Shown here piece by piece: positions 45,901 to 55,320 of a stretch of 64,000 bases of DNA. The translations under genes and the position numbers were made by a program. This DNA comes from Streptomyces rubellomurinus. Its GTDB lineage: Bacteria > Actinomycetota > Actinomycetes > Streptomycetales > Streptomycetaceae. The first letter of the stretch is position 1, and each line of letters begins with the position of its first letter. Below the pieces are notes generated by a model that saw only the letters and a program-made list of their open reading frames with translations, was not told the DNA's origin and made no database searches. The DNA is taken from positions 1 to 64,000 of the forward strand of contig NZ_JZKH01000035.1 in NCBI RefSeq assembly GCF_000961885.1, given 5' to 3'.

Positions 45901-46122
45901 GCCAAGCCAGTGTGGCGAGATGCCCCAGTTTGGGCGAATCTGCCGTCCGTGGAAGGCCGCCGTCGGACGCCATCGTTCGGGACGGTTGGCGTCACCGTTG
46001 GCGTCAACCGGGGCGGGCTGGAAGCGCCACCAGGTAACAGACCGCTCCTTGATTCACACGATTCTCCGTGTCGGTACCGCTGAAGAGGCGAGACTGGGTG
46101 TGCATCTCTCGGGAGGGGACTG
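45901..46122. other. Junction DNA between the att site and the first island gene
   Basis: No real gene is seen. On the minus strand a short frame contains RLTPTVTPTVPNDGVRR (encoded by repeats of GGCGTCACCGTTGGCGTCA), a type of sequence often seen beside tRNA att sites of actinomycete elements. It may be a trace of an integrase end or the attP arm. The promoter of the 46123 gene must be here; no confident -35/-10 was found. Confidence 0.5.
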
Positions 46123-48180
46123 ATGGGGATCAAGATCGTGCCGGCGTCCGGTACGCAGGAGGAACTGATCGAAGCGGCGATCGTGCTGGGGAATCGTTAC
46201 ACCAAGACACTGGGCCTGTTGACTCCACCCGTCTACCAGAACGCCGCGGACGAGGGCGGCCTGCTGATCGCTGTCGACGGTGACGAGGTGATCGGCTACG
46301 CGCTCTGCGGACTTCCCAAGCGGAGCCCACATGTCCGGTTGACCCACCTGTGTGTCGCCGAGGAGCGCCGGGGTGAAGGCGTTGCCCGCCTACTGGTCGA
46401 GACCATCCGGACCAGGTACTCGCAGCGGCTCGGGATCAAGGTCAAGTGCCGGCGCGACTACGGGCTCACGGGGATGTGGACGAGTCTCGGCTTCGTCCCG
46501 CGTGGCGAGGTGCGGGGCCGCAGCAAGAATGGCGATGACCTTGACGGCTGGTGGCTTGATCACAGTCATCCGGACCTCTTCACCGACGTCGAGAGCGATG
46601 CGCTGACCGTCGTCGTCGACCACGGAGTATTCACGGACCTGCGCGGGCTGACTCCTTCGCCCGGAGCACTGGAGTCAGAGGCTCTGGAGGCCGGCTGGCT
46701 GGCCGACCTCGTGGAGTTGGCCTTCACTCCTCAACTGTTCCGTGACGTCCGCGAGATCACTGACGCGGCGGAGCGCAAGCATCAGCGGGCTGCCCTCTCT
46801 GGGATGCGGCAGATCACGCCTGCTTCGGCACCGGTGGCGGCCAGAAGCCGCGAGTTGCTCGAGGCGGCCAGCGGCGTCGGGGCCGACCTGTCCGAAGGGT
46901 CTGAACTGGAGCGGCGCGTAAGGTACGTGGCCGAGACTTCGTGTGCTGGGCTCCAGGTGCTCGTCACACGTGATCCGCTGCTCACCGGGTTGGCGGACGT
47001 GGCATGGGACGTCGCCGGAGTACGGGTCGTCCATCCGTCGGTCGTCACCCTTCACGTGGACGAACTGCACCAAGCCCAGGTCTACAGGCCGGCCGATCTC
47101 ATGGGTACCGAGTTTCGGGTCGGGGAGGTCACCCCGGGCACCGAGGGCGAACTCGTCGCCTTCTTTGACCAATCGAGCAGCGACAACGGCTCGGCGTTCG
47201 CACGGCGCCTCCGGGCGCTTGCGGAGGATGCCGTCGTGTGGCGTCGGGAGCTCCTCCGCGACGGAGACGGCCGACCGGTCGCTCTGTACGTATGGGCAAT
47301 GGATGGCCGGACGTTGACCGTGCCCCTCCTGCGGACGGCTTCGCACCGGTTGGAGCAGACCCTGGCCCGGCAGTTGCTCTTCGGGTTGAAGCGCCTGGGG
47401 CGTGAGCGGGGCGCTCGAGTAGTGCATATCTCGGACGCATTCATGTCGCCCGTCGCAAGGGCAGCTGCCGGCAGTGATGGATTCTTCGAGCACCAAGGCG
47501 GTCAAGCGGCCTTGCTCGTCAACGTGATCGGGACGGCCGATGCAGTCACGCAGTCCGCTGCGGAGGCCGCTCGTGCCTTGGGGCGTACGGCGACAGTCCT
47601 CCAGACAGGGCTGCCGGCCGAGGTGACGGGAGCCGTGGAGCGGGCCTGGTGGCCGGCCAAGGTCATGGACTCGCTGATGCCCTCCTTCATGGCGCCCATC
47701 AAGCCGCGGTGGTCCACGGAGCTGTTCAACGTCCCCGCGATGCTGCTGCCGCGGAGCAGCGAGCTGGGAATCAGTCGCGAGCACGTCTACTACCGGTCAC
47801 CCGGGCACCGGAACGAGAGCGTCCCGGGCCGCCTGCTCTGGTACGTCAGCGAGGGCTTGCCGGGCCAGGACGGGCAGATGGTGATCGGTTGTTCGCGCTT
47901 GGACGAGGTGGTGATCGACACAGCTGACACCCTGTTCGCCAGATTCGAACACCTGGGCGTATATGGTCGGGCCGAGGTCCGCGAGATCGCCCACGAGGGC
48001 TCAGGTCGAGCGATGGCCTTGCGGTTCTCGGACACCGAGATCTTCCCCAAACCGGTGACGCTGCGACAGCTGAAGTCGTTTGCCGGTGACCTGGGGCTAC
48101 CGTTGTCCCTGATATCGCTGACGAAGATCGACAACAGGCTGTTCCAAGCGATCTACGAAGAAGGGCATCGAAGGACGTGA
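46123..48180 (+). CDS. GNAT + PIN + GNAT-like + EVE/ASCH-like multidomain protein
   Basis: A 685-aa protein. Residues about 1-145 form a GNAT acetyltransferase with the acetyl-CoA loop EERRGEGVARLLVETI. Residues about 158-325 form a PIN nuclease-like domain: VVVDHGVFTDL (Asp166), a run of helices, and LVTRDPLLTG (Asp284), where acidic residues sit as in VapC toxins. Residues about 330-470 look like a second, degenerate GNAT (TVPLLR, LARQLLFGLKRLGRERGA). The end (about 525-685, LLWYVSEGLPGQDGQMVIGC ... ALRFSDTEIFPKPV) resembles the PUA-like EVE/ASCH folds that read modified nucleotides. It overlaps the ASCH gene as GTGA. It may be an RNase toxin with self-control; this is inference. Confidence 0.72.
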   Translation: MGIKIVPASGTQEELIEAAIVLGNRYTKTLGLLTPPVYQNAADEGGLLIAVDGDEVIGYALCGLPKRSPHVRLTHLCVAEERRGEGVARLLVETIRTRYSQRLGIKVKCRRDYGLTGMWTSLGFVPRGEVRGRSKNGDDLDGWWLDHSHPDLFTDVESDALTVVVDHGVFTDLRGLTPSPGALESEALEAGWLADLVELAFTPQLFRDVREITDAAERKHQRAALSGMRQITPASAPVAARSRELLEAASGVGADLSEGSELERRVRYVAETSCAGLQVLVTRDPLLTGLADVAWDVAGVRVVHPSVVTLHVDELHQAQVYRPADLMGTEFRVGEVTPGTEGELVAFFDQSSSDNGSAFARRLRALAEDAVVWRRELLRDGDGRPVALYVWAMDGRTLTVPLLRTASHRLEQTLARQLLFGLKRLGRERGARVVHISDAFMSPVARAAAGSDGFFEHQGGQAALLVNVIGTADAVTQSAAEAARALGRTATVLQTGLPAEVTGAVERAWWPAKVMDSLMPSFMAPIKPRWSTELFNVPAMLLPRSSELGISREHVYYRSPGHRNESVPGRLLWYVSEGLPGQDGQMVIGCSRLDEVVIDTADTLFARFEHLGVYGRAEVREIAHEGSGRAMALRFSDTEIFPKPVTLRQLKSFAGDLGLPLSLISLTKIDNRLFQAIYEEGHRRT

Positions 48181-48656
48181 ACGAGCCGGAGCGCGCGATG
48201 CTGCTGTCTGTCCACCCCCGTTTCGCCACCGCGATTCTCGCCGGCAGTAAGACCGTGGAGGTGCGTCGACAGCGCGTCGCCGTCCCGCCGGGCACGCCCG
48301 TCGTGCTCTACGCCACTGCTCCCACCATGGCCCTCGTCGGAGCGGCTCTGGTCGCTGCCGTCCACGTCGGCTCTCCTCGGGAAGTCTGGTCAGCACATCG
48401 GGCGCAAACGGGCATCAGCAGGCGCGAGTTCGACGAATACATGAGCGGCGCTTCGCAGGCAAGCGGTCTCACACTTACGGAACCGGTTACCTTCGAGGAA
48501 CCGGTTCCGCTCAGCGCGCTTCGGGCCGCCGGCCCGTTCCACCCACCGCAGAGCTACCGCTACCTCCACGGTGAGTCGCTCCGGCAGATGGTGGAAGCAT
48601 CGTCTGCTGCAGGCGCTGTCCTGCATGGTGTTTTGGGTACCCCGGTCCCTGTGTAA
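48177..48656 (+). CDS. ASCH-domain protein (partner of the GNAT-PIN protein)
   Basis: A 159-aa protein with one ASCH domain: MLLSVHPRFATAILAGSKTV, then VEVRRQRVAVPPGTPVVLYA and the later GAALVAAVHVG strand, the usual ASCH layout of a PUA-like RNA-binding barrel. GTG start, overlapping the upstream stop, so made together with the GNAT-PIN protein. ASCH proteins are proposed RNA-binding regulators or tRNA/base-modification sensors. It may act as antitoxin or co-sensor, by analogy with other coupled small partners. Confidence 0.75.
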   Translation: MNEPERAMLLSVHPRFATAILAGSKTVEVRRQRVAVPPGTPVVLYATAPTMALVGAALVAAVHVGSPREVWSAHRAQTGISRREFDEYMSGASQASGLTLTEPVTFEEPVPLSALRAAGPFHPPQSYRYLHGESLRQMVEASSAAGAVLHGVLGTPVPV

Positions 48657-48807
48657 CTCAGGGCCAAGGACCTGTGACGTGGACGACTCGGCGAGACCGA
48701 CGGATCGTTCAGCAACGGAGACGAGAGCGTGGAACCGTCGGCCGGTGGTCTCGTCAGCGAGAGTGAGTGGCGGGCCGTCTGATGGCGCTGCCGGTGACTC
48801 CGGCGGT

Positions 48808-49578
48808 TCACGTCACCCCAAGACCGGGAACGCGCTCGTAGAGCTGGTCTTCGACCTGATGGATCTCTCGCTCGACGGACTCGGTCAGATTGGGGTTGTC
48901 GATGAGGACTCCGAACTCGACGTTGCCGTACTCCGCGCTCCAGGAGAAGTTGGCGCTGGTGACCAGGAGGAACCGGTGATCGATGGCGAGGAACTTAGCG
49001 TGGTTGCGCACTGGTCCTCCATCGAACTCCCTCGTGCGTAGGACGATCCCTGGGCGAAGGTGCGCGGCCACCTCTGCTGTGGTCGGCGACCCGGGCTTGG
49101 AGTGCCGGTCGGCTGCTTGGGAATCGAGATAGATCCGCACGTCGATCTCTGGACGGCTGGCCGCTCGGCTTAGCGCTCCCCAGAGCCCTGACGAACGTTG
49201 GAAGTTGAAGGTCGAACAGGTGACGGACTGGCGGGCGCTGTCGACGAGGTGGGCGACAGAGCTGGTCAGCGGGCCAGACTGGGCCAGGTGGCCGGGCATG
49301 GTCCAGAGCGGGTCGAGGGCAGTAGTGATCGACCGCGCTCCTTCCACGGCTCGGAGCACGGCCACGACCTGGCCTGTGCCGGGCGATCCTGGTCCAGAAC
49401 CCCGTTCCAGCAGCGCTCGCACCTCGGCTCTGCATCCGGCAGCGACCACCTTGAGGGCAGCCGTCAGGGTGTCGCCGTCGGTGAGCCGGTCGGCGATCTC
49501 TCGGGCTTCGGTGCCGGTAAGGAGCTGCCCGAGCTGCCTCGCCGCCGCCGGGTCAATCGGCGTGGTCGAAGAAGCCAA
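48808..49578 (-). CDS. drmC: DISARM protein DrmC (phospholipase D-like)
   Basis: A 256-aa phospholipase D/nuclease-superfamily protein, the last gene of the class 1 DISARM operon. The second HKD motif is visible as VRNHAKFLAIDHRFLLVTSANFSWSAEYGN (HxK(x)4D then GN), and a Ser/Gln-rich CSTFNFQRSS segment precedes. A TTG start at 49578 with GGGAG six bases upstream gives a normal length and a 26-base overlap with drmB; the longer open frame to 49773 is only drmB in another frame. DrmC is reported to be dispensable for some DISARM defence. Confidence 0.85.
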   Translation of the reverse strand: MASSTTPIDPAAARQLGQLLTGTEAREIADRLTDGDTLTAALKVVAAGCRAEVRALLERGSGPGSPGTGQVVAVLRAVEGARSITTALDPLWTMPGHLAQSGPLTSSVAHLVDSARQSVTCSTFNFQRSSGLWGALSRAASRPEIDVRIYLDSQAADRHSKPGSPTTAEVAAHLRPGIVLRTREFDGGPVRNHAKFLAIDHRFLLVTSANFSWSAEYGNVEFGVLIDNPNLTESVEREIHQVEDQLYERVPGLGVT

Positions 49579-51589
49579 GGTTGCTCCCGGGTAGGTCGAC
49601 GAGGAAGCGGCGGTCGAGGAAGCGGTTGGCCCGTTCGCAGGAGGTCTCGGAGGCCATGACGCAGCAGTGGCAGGCGGCGCCGTGGAGGAAGTCCTCGGGG
49701 TCCTGCGGCGTGCGCGTGGCGCAGATCGGGTCCGAGGAGCACCGGGTGGCTCGATAGAGGGCGCGGGAGACAACCCCCTGCAGGCGCGTGGGCTCGCTCA
49801 GCTGCACCAGGCCGCCGAGCGTGCCATCGCTGTCCGAGGCGGTGGTGCAGATCAGAAGGCCGGCGGCGGCAGACCGTCCCTCCGATTCTGGCCAGGCGTA
49901 CAGGCGCTCGCTCAGGCTAGCCGCGGAGTAGCCGCAGGTCATGGCCAGTTCGCGGATCAGCACATGGGCGAGGGTGTGGACGAGCCAGTAGCGCGGCGGC
50001 CTCAGCCGAGTGTCGGGGTCGACCTGGACGGCCGTTTCGGAGAAGCGGCGGTGGAAGTTGCGCCGATGGGCGTCGCGGTGCGCCCGCCAGATGTCGCTGG
50101 TGGAGATCCGCTCCTCCCACGCGGCGACCGCCTGGTCGTCCAGCTGTAGGAAGATGCCCTCCCCGCGGTCCTCGGTGGCGACGGTCCAGGCTGGGCGGGC
50201 ACTACGGGTCAGCGGGGCGAGTCGGCGCGGCAAGTCCCCTACGCGGTCCATAGCGTCGATCCGGGTGAAGCCGATCAGGGCGTTGACCTTGCGCAGCTTC
50301 TCGACTGCGAGCACCCGGGTGATCTGCGTCGGCAGGCCGGGATCGCGCTCTCGTTTCGAGAGCGTCAGCCCGCTGGACGGGTCCTCAACCCTGGGGCCGA
50401 GCACGTCCTTTTGCAGGTATAGCCATTCGGGAACGAGAAGGTCGACGGGATCCCAGGTGCGGATGCGCTCTTCCTGCTCCGCCTCGGAGGCCGGAGGCGC
50501 ACCGGCCGCTGCCACCGCCTCCGTCAGTTCTGCGTCCGACAGGTCGGTGACGTCGACCTTGCCGTCCAGCACGTCCCGCAGGGTCTCCAGGTCATCCCGG
50601 TACTTCGCGAGCTTCTCGCCCAGGGCGGTTCGGATCTGGTCGGCGAGGTCGCTCTTGCGCTCCTCCGAGGACTCCGGCATCACGATGATCGAGTGCGTCG
50701 CCGGGAACCACAGGTTGGAGGCACCGACGAGCATCAGCCGGGTCTCGTTGCCGCAGCCGCCCGGCTCGAACGCGTCCAGGTGCGGGTGACGCCCGCGGCA
50801 GCGCGGCAGCTTGGACCGTCCGGCTTCGCCCTGTGCCTCGTTCATCGGCCGCCGCGCGCCGCAGGACTCGCAGCGGATCACGGCCGATGCACCCTTGCCA
50901 GCCGTGCGGTCGACCATCTTCAGCGCCGGGAACTCTGCCTTGTCGCATTGCTGGCCCTGGTGGACCCACCGCTCGTAGGGGAACTCGTCGAGGTGACCGT
51001 CGACGCAGGCCAGCAGGTAGCGGGCCGGCACCGCCGGGCGGCGGGTCGGCCTGCGCGTGCGGTCACCGGCTCGGCCGGTGCACCGGGCGTGCTCGAAGCA
51101 GGCTAGGTCGGTGCGGTAGGGGTGGGTGTTGCGATAGTCGAACTGCGCGAGGGCGCCGAGCATGTCGCAGCCGGTGCACCGCAGCCACTGCGGGAACACG
51201 CGGGCGGGCACGCCAAGGTCGTTGCCCTCGGTGGACAGGCTCATCTTCTTCGCCTGCCAGGGGAAGGGCCGCAGCTGGATGTCCCGCGAACGCAGCAGCA
51301 TGGCGACGGCCTGACGCAGCCGTGGCGCCCGGATCTGCGGAATGCCGTCGCGCCGACGCCAGATCCGGTCCCAGTCGTCGAGGCCGGACGGCATGACCGT
51401 GAACTGCGGAAGGTCCATGATCGCGCCCGGACCGTAGGTGTACAGCAGGGAGGACGGGCGCCCCGAGCCGACCTTGGCCCGGTTGTGCTTGCGGCCCTCG
51501 TCCGACTCCCGCTCGGCGTCGCCCAGCGGATCGACGGCGTTGGACGCGTCGTAGAGGAACCGGGTCTCAGCGAGGGGTTCGGCTGTCAC
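49553..51589 (-). CDS. drmB: DISARM protein DrmB (DUF1998)
   Basis: A 678-aa DISARM core protein. Several CxxC sites suggest zinc binding (RCTGCDMLG near 140, IRCESCGARRPM near 235, CRGRHPHLDAF ... CGNE near 255-275). The C-terminal part is the DUF1998 domain: YWLVHTLAHVLIRELAMTCG, LLICTTASDSDGTLGGLVQL, and a final Cys cluster FLHGAACHCCVMASETSCERA. The GTG start overlaps the drmA stop (GTGA) and has an AAGGAGG ribosome site. DrmB acts with the DrmA helicase on incoming DNA. Confidence 0.92.
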   Translation of the reverse strand: MTAEPLAETRFLYDASNAVDPLGDAERESDEGRKHNRAKVGSGRPSSLLYTYGPGAIMDLPQFTVMPSGLDDWDRIWRRRDGIPQIRAPRLRQAVAMLLRSRDIQLRPFPWQAKKMSLSTEGNDLGVPARVFPQWLRCTGCDMLGALAQFDYRNTHPYRTDLACFEHARCTGRAGDRTRRPTRRPAVPARYLLACVDGHLDEFPYERWVHQGQQCDKAEFPALKMVDRTAGKGASAVIRCESCGARRPMNEAQGEAGRSKLPRCRGRHPHLDAFEPGGCGNETRLMLVGASNLWFPATHSIIVMPESSEERKSDLADQIRTALGEKLAKYRDDLETLRDVLDGKVDVTDLSDAELTEAVAAAGAPPASEAEQEERIRTWDPVDLLVPEWLYLQKDVLGPRVEDPSSGLTLSKRERDPGLPTQITRVLAVEKLRKVNALIGFTRIDAMDRVGDLPRRLAPLTRSARPAWTVATEDRGEGIFLQLDDQAVAAWEERISTSDIWRAHRDAHRRNFHRRFSETAVQVDPDTRLRPPRYWLVHTLAHVLIRELAMTCGYSAASLSERLYAWPESEGRSAAAGLLICTTASDSDGTLGGLVQLSEPTRLQGVVSRALYRATRCSSDPICATRTPQDPEDFLHGAACHCCVMASETSCERANRFLDRRFLVDLPGSNLGFFDHAD

Positions 51590-54500
51590 GAGTCCTCCTT
51601 GGGTGGAGCGAAGTCCCAGCTCGGGGTGCCGGGCGGTTCCACGAAGATCAGGTTCTCCTTGATCGGGCTCACCAGGAGGTTGATCTCCGGTTGCACCTCG
51701 CGCATCGAGTTGGCCACGACGAACGGTGGAGCGTCCTTGCTGTCCGCCGCGGAGCGGGCGTTTTCGGCGCTGATCATGAGCGGGCCGAAGTGCGCCTCGT
51801 CCGACGTTCGCTCGTAGACCAGGCCCTTGCGCAGGCGCGCAAGATGCGTGCGCCGCTTCTCCCACTGGTCGAGCCGGTTGCGCAGACGCTGACGTGCCCG
51901 GTCAGCCGCATCCTCGTCGGATGCCCGCTGCACCCGCGCCACGAGCCCGTCGATCAGCGCCTCCGCGAAGTCGCGCTCGGCCGCGATCCGGCCCGCGTGC
52001 TGTTCGGGCGACAAGCCGTCGGGACGGACGGCGTCGAGCACCCGGGCCGCGCTGACCAGCACGCCGTCCAGCCCGCGCTCCAGGGAGGTGACCGAGAACG
52101 GCGTTACCGACAGCGCCTCCACCCGGGCGTAGAAGGTCTCGTGGTAGTGCCGGAACTGCTCGAAGTGTGCGAGGTCGCGTGGCCGGGCCCAGTTTCCCAG
52201 CGTGACCACCAGTCCGGGCTTCTCCCCGGAACGTCCCACGCGCGAGGACGCCTGGATGTACTCCGCCGTGTTCTTCGGCTGCCCGACCACGAGCATCAGC
52301 CCGAGCCGGGTCACGTCCACGCCCACCTGCAGCATCGAGGTGGCCAGGATCGCGTCGTACGGGCTTACCTCGCGGGTGGGTATCGGCTTGCCCGCCTCGC
52401 GCAGCGCGCGCAACTCCCGCTTACCAGAGACGGAGTCGAAGGCTGGGTCGAACGGCACTGCCATCTGGTCCAGCGTGGTGGTGATGTCGGCACTGGCCAC
52501 ACGGGAGGTGAGCTCCGCGGTGTTGAGCGTCCCGTAGTCCGTGCCGGTGCGGCGGGGCAGCTTCGACCACGGTCGCCGCTTGAAGAGAGCGGTCTGGATG
52601 TCGTCGCCCATGTAGCGGGCCATACCGGCCAGTTCGCGTGTGGCGCTGAAGTAGCTGACCAGGGTCATGTAGGGGTCAGCGGCCGTGCCGGACCGGTCGA
52701 GCAGCAACTGCGCGCCGGCCATGAGGACCTCGGCGACCCGGATCTCCGCTGTGGTCAACCGGACCCCCGTGGTGCTGATCCCCACGTAGCGCCGACCGGG
52801 GAAGTGCTCCGATACGGGCTCCTCCCTGGAGAAGAACGTCTTCCCGGCGTCGAGCACCTGCGGCGGGAAGATCGTCACATACCGCCCGTAGAGGGCGCGC
52901 ACCTGATCATCCGCGTTGCGGGCAGTGGCGGTGGAGGCGACCAACAGCGGCCGGACCGCCCGGCCCTGCGCGTCGCGCCAGCCCGCCATCACGTCGATCG
53001 CCACCTCGAACAGGCCCACCGTCGTACCGAGCGCCCCGGTGATCAGGTGCAGCTCGTCCTGGATGATCAGGTCCGGCGGACGCAGCCGCCCGGCCGGCCG
53101 GAGTCCTGCGGCAGGTAGACCATCCTTGGCCGGATGCCTGCCGTTGTCGGTCAGCTCGCAGTACCGGGAGTCTGGGTGCACGTAACCATGCCGCCCGCAG
53201 AACCGGGACACGTAGCCGAACAGGGAGGCGGCCTCCCCTTCCCGCGCTAGGCGGGCGAACTTGTCCACGGTGGCGATGACGAACGCCGGGGTGAGCCGGT
53301 AGATCTCCTCATCCACCGTCAGCACCGGCAGCCCCTCGGCCACCTCACCGCCCTCCGCGAACGGGCAGCCCGCAAGTTCGTCCCCGCAATACACGTGCAC
53401 CCGACGGGACGCCTTGACCGCCCTGACCTCCCGGGCACCGATCTTGCTGCCGCACCACGGACACCGCTGGATCTGCAGCACCGTCAGCCGGTAACCGGAG
53501 CGGTTGTTGGCCTTCTCCAGCTGCGTTGCCGCTTCCTCGAACCGCTTCGGGCTCACATCCGTGCCCACCCACAGCCCGATCCGGAACGGCTCCTCGCCCC
53601 ACGTCTTCGGGTCCGTCCTGCGCGCCAGCTCGGCCGCGCAGACGAGCGCCGTCGCCCGCTGGAACTGCTGCGCCGTAAGCAGCCGCAGCGTGTAACGCAT
53701 CAGCACAGCCACGCCCGCGCCACCGTCCAGCGCGCCATCCGGAGTCACGACGACGCCCTGGCGCCGCCGGATCGCGAACGTGTAAGCGGCCAGACCCAGA
53801 TACGCCTCCGTCTTGCCACCACCGGTCGGGAAGAACAGCAGCTGCGCCTTCGCCAGATCGCCGGAGCGCTTCTCTGCCGCCGGATCGGTGAGCAGCGGCA
53901 GCTGCATGAGAATGAAGGCCAACTGGAAGGTGCGCCACGAGTGCGCTTTCGCGCCCTTGTCAGCGAGCACGGCGGCGCGGGCCTGCTCGATGCTCACCTG
54001 CGGGTGCTTGGCCCGGTGCTCGGCCACCTGGGTGTGGATGCGCTGGTCCGCCATCACTCTGTTCATGAACTGGAAGCAGCGCAACGCCTCGTCGTCGGCA
54101 AGCAGGTGCTCCAAGCCCTTGGCGAGCTGACGCTGGACCTTGCGCGCCTCGCTGACTGCGTCCAGCCCCTCGCCTCGCAGGTGCTCCGGCAGGGCCTCGG
54201 CACGACGCCCTTCGCCGTTGAGCCAGGCCGCGTACTCGCGGACGATCGGCTCCAGGCCGGCCCGCAGCTCCTCCCGGCTAGCCGAGGCGAGCACGGTCAT
54301 GTCCAGCAGCGCCTCACCGATCTCCTCCGCCGTGGTCTGCGGCGTCTGACAGGTCGGAAGCCAAGTCGTCCACACCTCGCTGGCCCGGCGCGCACCTGCC
54401 GCCACCTGCCAGTCCACCGAGCACGTGCGCCCGACGGCGAACTCCAGACGGTCCCGGTACTGCAGATTCAACCGCCGCAGCTCGTCGTCCCGCTCATAGC

Positions 54501-55320
54501 GGGTGTCCTCCACCGGATCCGCGACGGGGAGGAACACCTCGGCGCCCCCGGCGTCCACGGTCAGCCTTGTCTGGTACAGCCACGCCTCGACCGGAATCTT
54601 GCGCGGCGTCTCCCTGTCGTTGCACAACGCCACCTCAACGATCAAGCAGCCACGCGCCTCGTCAGCGTGCCGGTCGACGCGCAGCACGACCTTGTCCTTC
54701 AGCGGGAACTCCGCCGTGGCCCCTGCCTTGAGGTCGGCGACAGCGACCTTCGTGACGATCTCGATGGGCGTGCGCTTGTAACGGCGGACGCGCCCACCAT
54801 CAGTGGCCTCGGACTCCACCTTGACCGGCTCGTACAGCCCCCAGGAGGCGGTGACCGTGAACGAGTCGAGATCGGACGGGACCTGGCAGCGCAGACCCAT
54901 CGACGCGGGGATCATCAGCCCGCGCTGCTGCGGCTGATCCTCCACCCCGGCGTCCTCGTCCGCGCCTGTGGTGCTCTCATCGACAGCGGTGACAGGCACG
55001 CCCCGGCTCTCGTCCGCATCCACGGCGTCACCGACATCAGTGGCAGCATCGGCGGCGTCGGCCTCCTGCGGGTCGTCGCGGCTGACGGTCAGCTTGAACG
55101 GGGCGATCCGGCCGATCAGGTACGCGGCGTCCGGAGCCGCGTCCAGCACCTCTTCCGGACCGCCCGCCGGGCCGAGTAGCTCCCGTTCGAGGATGTCGAC
55201 CAAGTTCTCCCGCGCCGTCCACGACCGTCCGTCAGGCTCACGCACGAGCCGGTAGTCCGCCTGGTCCTCGGCCTTGGCGGCGGGTGACGCCGCGGCCGGC
55301 TTCGAGCTGGGCTTGCTCAC
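51586..55320 (-). CDS. drmA: DISARM helicase DrmA
   Basis: A 1244-aa DISARM SF2-type helicase. An N-terminal region of about 470 aa (acidic linkers, no motif) precedes Walker A FFPTGGGKTEAY (near 500), motif II QDELH (near 753, DELH rather than DEAH), STATAR as motif III, and motif VI YIQASSRVGRSGEKPG (near 1025). It starts at GTG and overlaps both neighbours by GTGA. The protein is full length. With DrmB it forms the conserved DISARM core thought to recognise and block unmodified phage DNA. Confidence 0.93.
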   Translation of the reverse strand: MSKPSSKPAAASPAAKAEDQADYRLVREPDGRSWTARENLVDILERELLGPAGGPEEVLDAAPDAAYLIGRIAPFKLTVSRDDPQEADAADAATDVGDAVDADESRGVPVTAVDESTTGADEDAGVEDQPQQRGLMIPASMGLRCQVPSDLDSFTVTASWGLYEPVKVESEATDGGRVRRYKRTPIEIVTKVAVADLKAGATAEFPLKDKVVLRVDRHADEARGCLIVEVALCNDRETPRKIPVEAWLYQTRLTVDAGGAEVFLPVADPVEDTRYERDDELRRLNLQYRDRLEFAVGRTCSVDWQVAAGARRASEVWTTWLPTCQTPQTTAEEIGEALLDMTVLASASREELRAGLEPIVREYAAWLNGEGRRAEALPEHLRGEGLDAVSEARKVQRQLAKGLEHLLADDEALRCFQFMNRVMADQRIHTQVAEHRAKHPQVSIEQARAAVLADKGAKAHSWRTFQLAFILMQLPLLTDPAAEKRSGDLAKAQLLFFPTGGGKTEAYLGLAAYTFAIRRRQGVVVTPDGALDGGAGVAVLMRYTLRLLTAQQFQRATALVCAAELARRTDPKTWGEEPFRIGLWVGTDVSPKRFEEAATQLEKANNRSGYRLTVLQIQRCPWCGSKIGAREVRAVKASRRVHVYCGDELAGCPFAEGGEVAEGLPVLTVDEEIYRLTPAFVIATVDKFARLAREGEAASLFGYVSRFCGRHGYVHPDSRYCELTDNGRHPAKDGLPAAGLRPAGRLRPPDLIIQDELHLITGALGTTVGLFEVAIDVMAGWRDAQGRAVRPLLVASTATARNADDQVRALYGRYVTIFPPQVLDAGKTFFSREEPVSEHFPGRRYVGISTTGVRLTTAEIRVAEVLMAGAQLLLDRSGTAADPYMTLVSYFSATRELAGMARYMGDDIQTALFKRRPWSKLPRRTGTDYGTLNTAELTSRVASADITTTLDQMAVPFDPAFDSVSGKRELRALREAGKPIPTREVSPYDAILATSMLQVGVDVTRLGLMLVVGQPKNTAEYIQASSRVGRSGEKPGLVVTLGNWARPRDLAHFEQFRHYHETFYARVEALSVTPFSVTSLERGLDGVLVSAARVLDAVRPDGLSPEQHAGRIAAERDFAEALIDGLVARVQRASDEDAADRARQRLRNRLDQWEKRRTHLARLRKGLVYERTSDEAHFGPLMISAENARSAADSKDAPPFVVANSMREVQPEINLLVSPIKENLIFVEPPGTPSWDFAPPKEDS

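Noticed and set aside
45772..46123. Small frames such as WPGPGSNRRPSAFQ over the att site
   Set aside because: These translate the tRNA-Phe fragment; such frames are regular annotation artefacts at tRNA att sites.
49579..49773. Longer start for drmC
   Set aside because: The extra 65 codons are only the drmB end read in another frame, with a Pro/Ser-rich low-complexity product.
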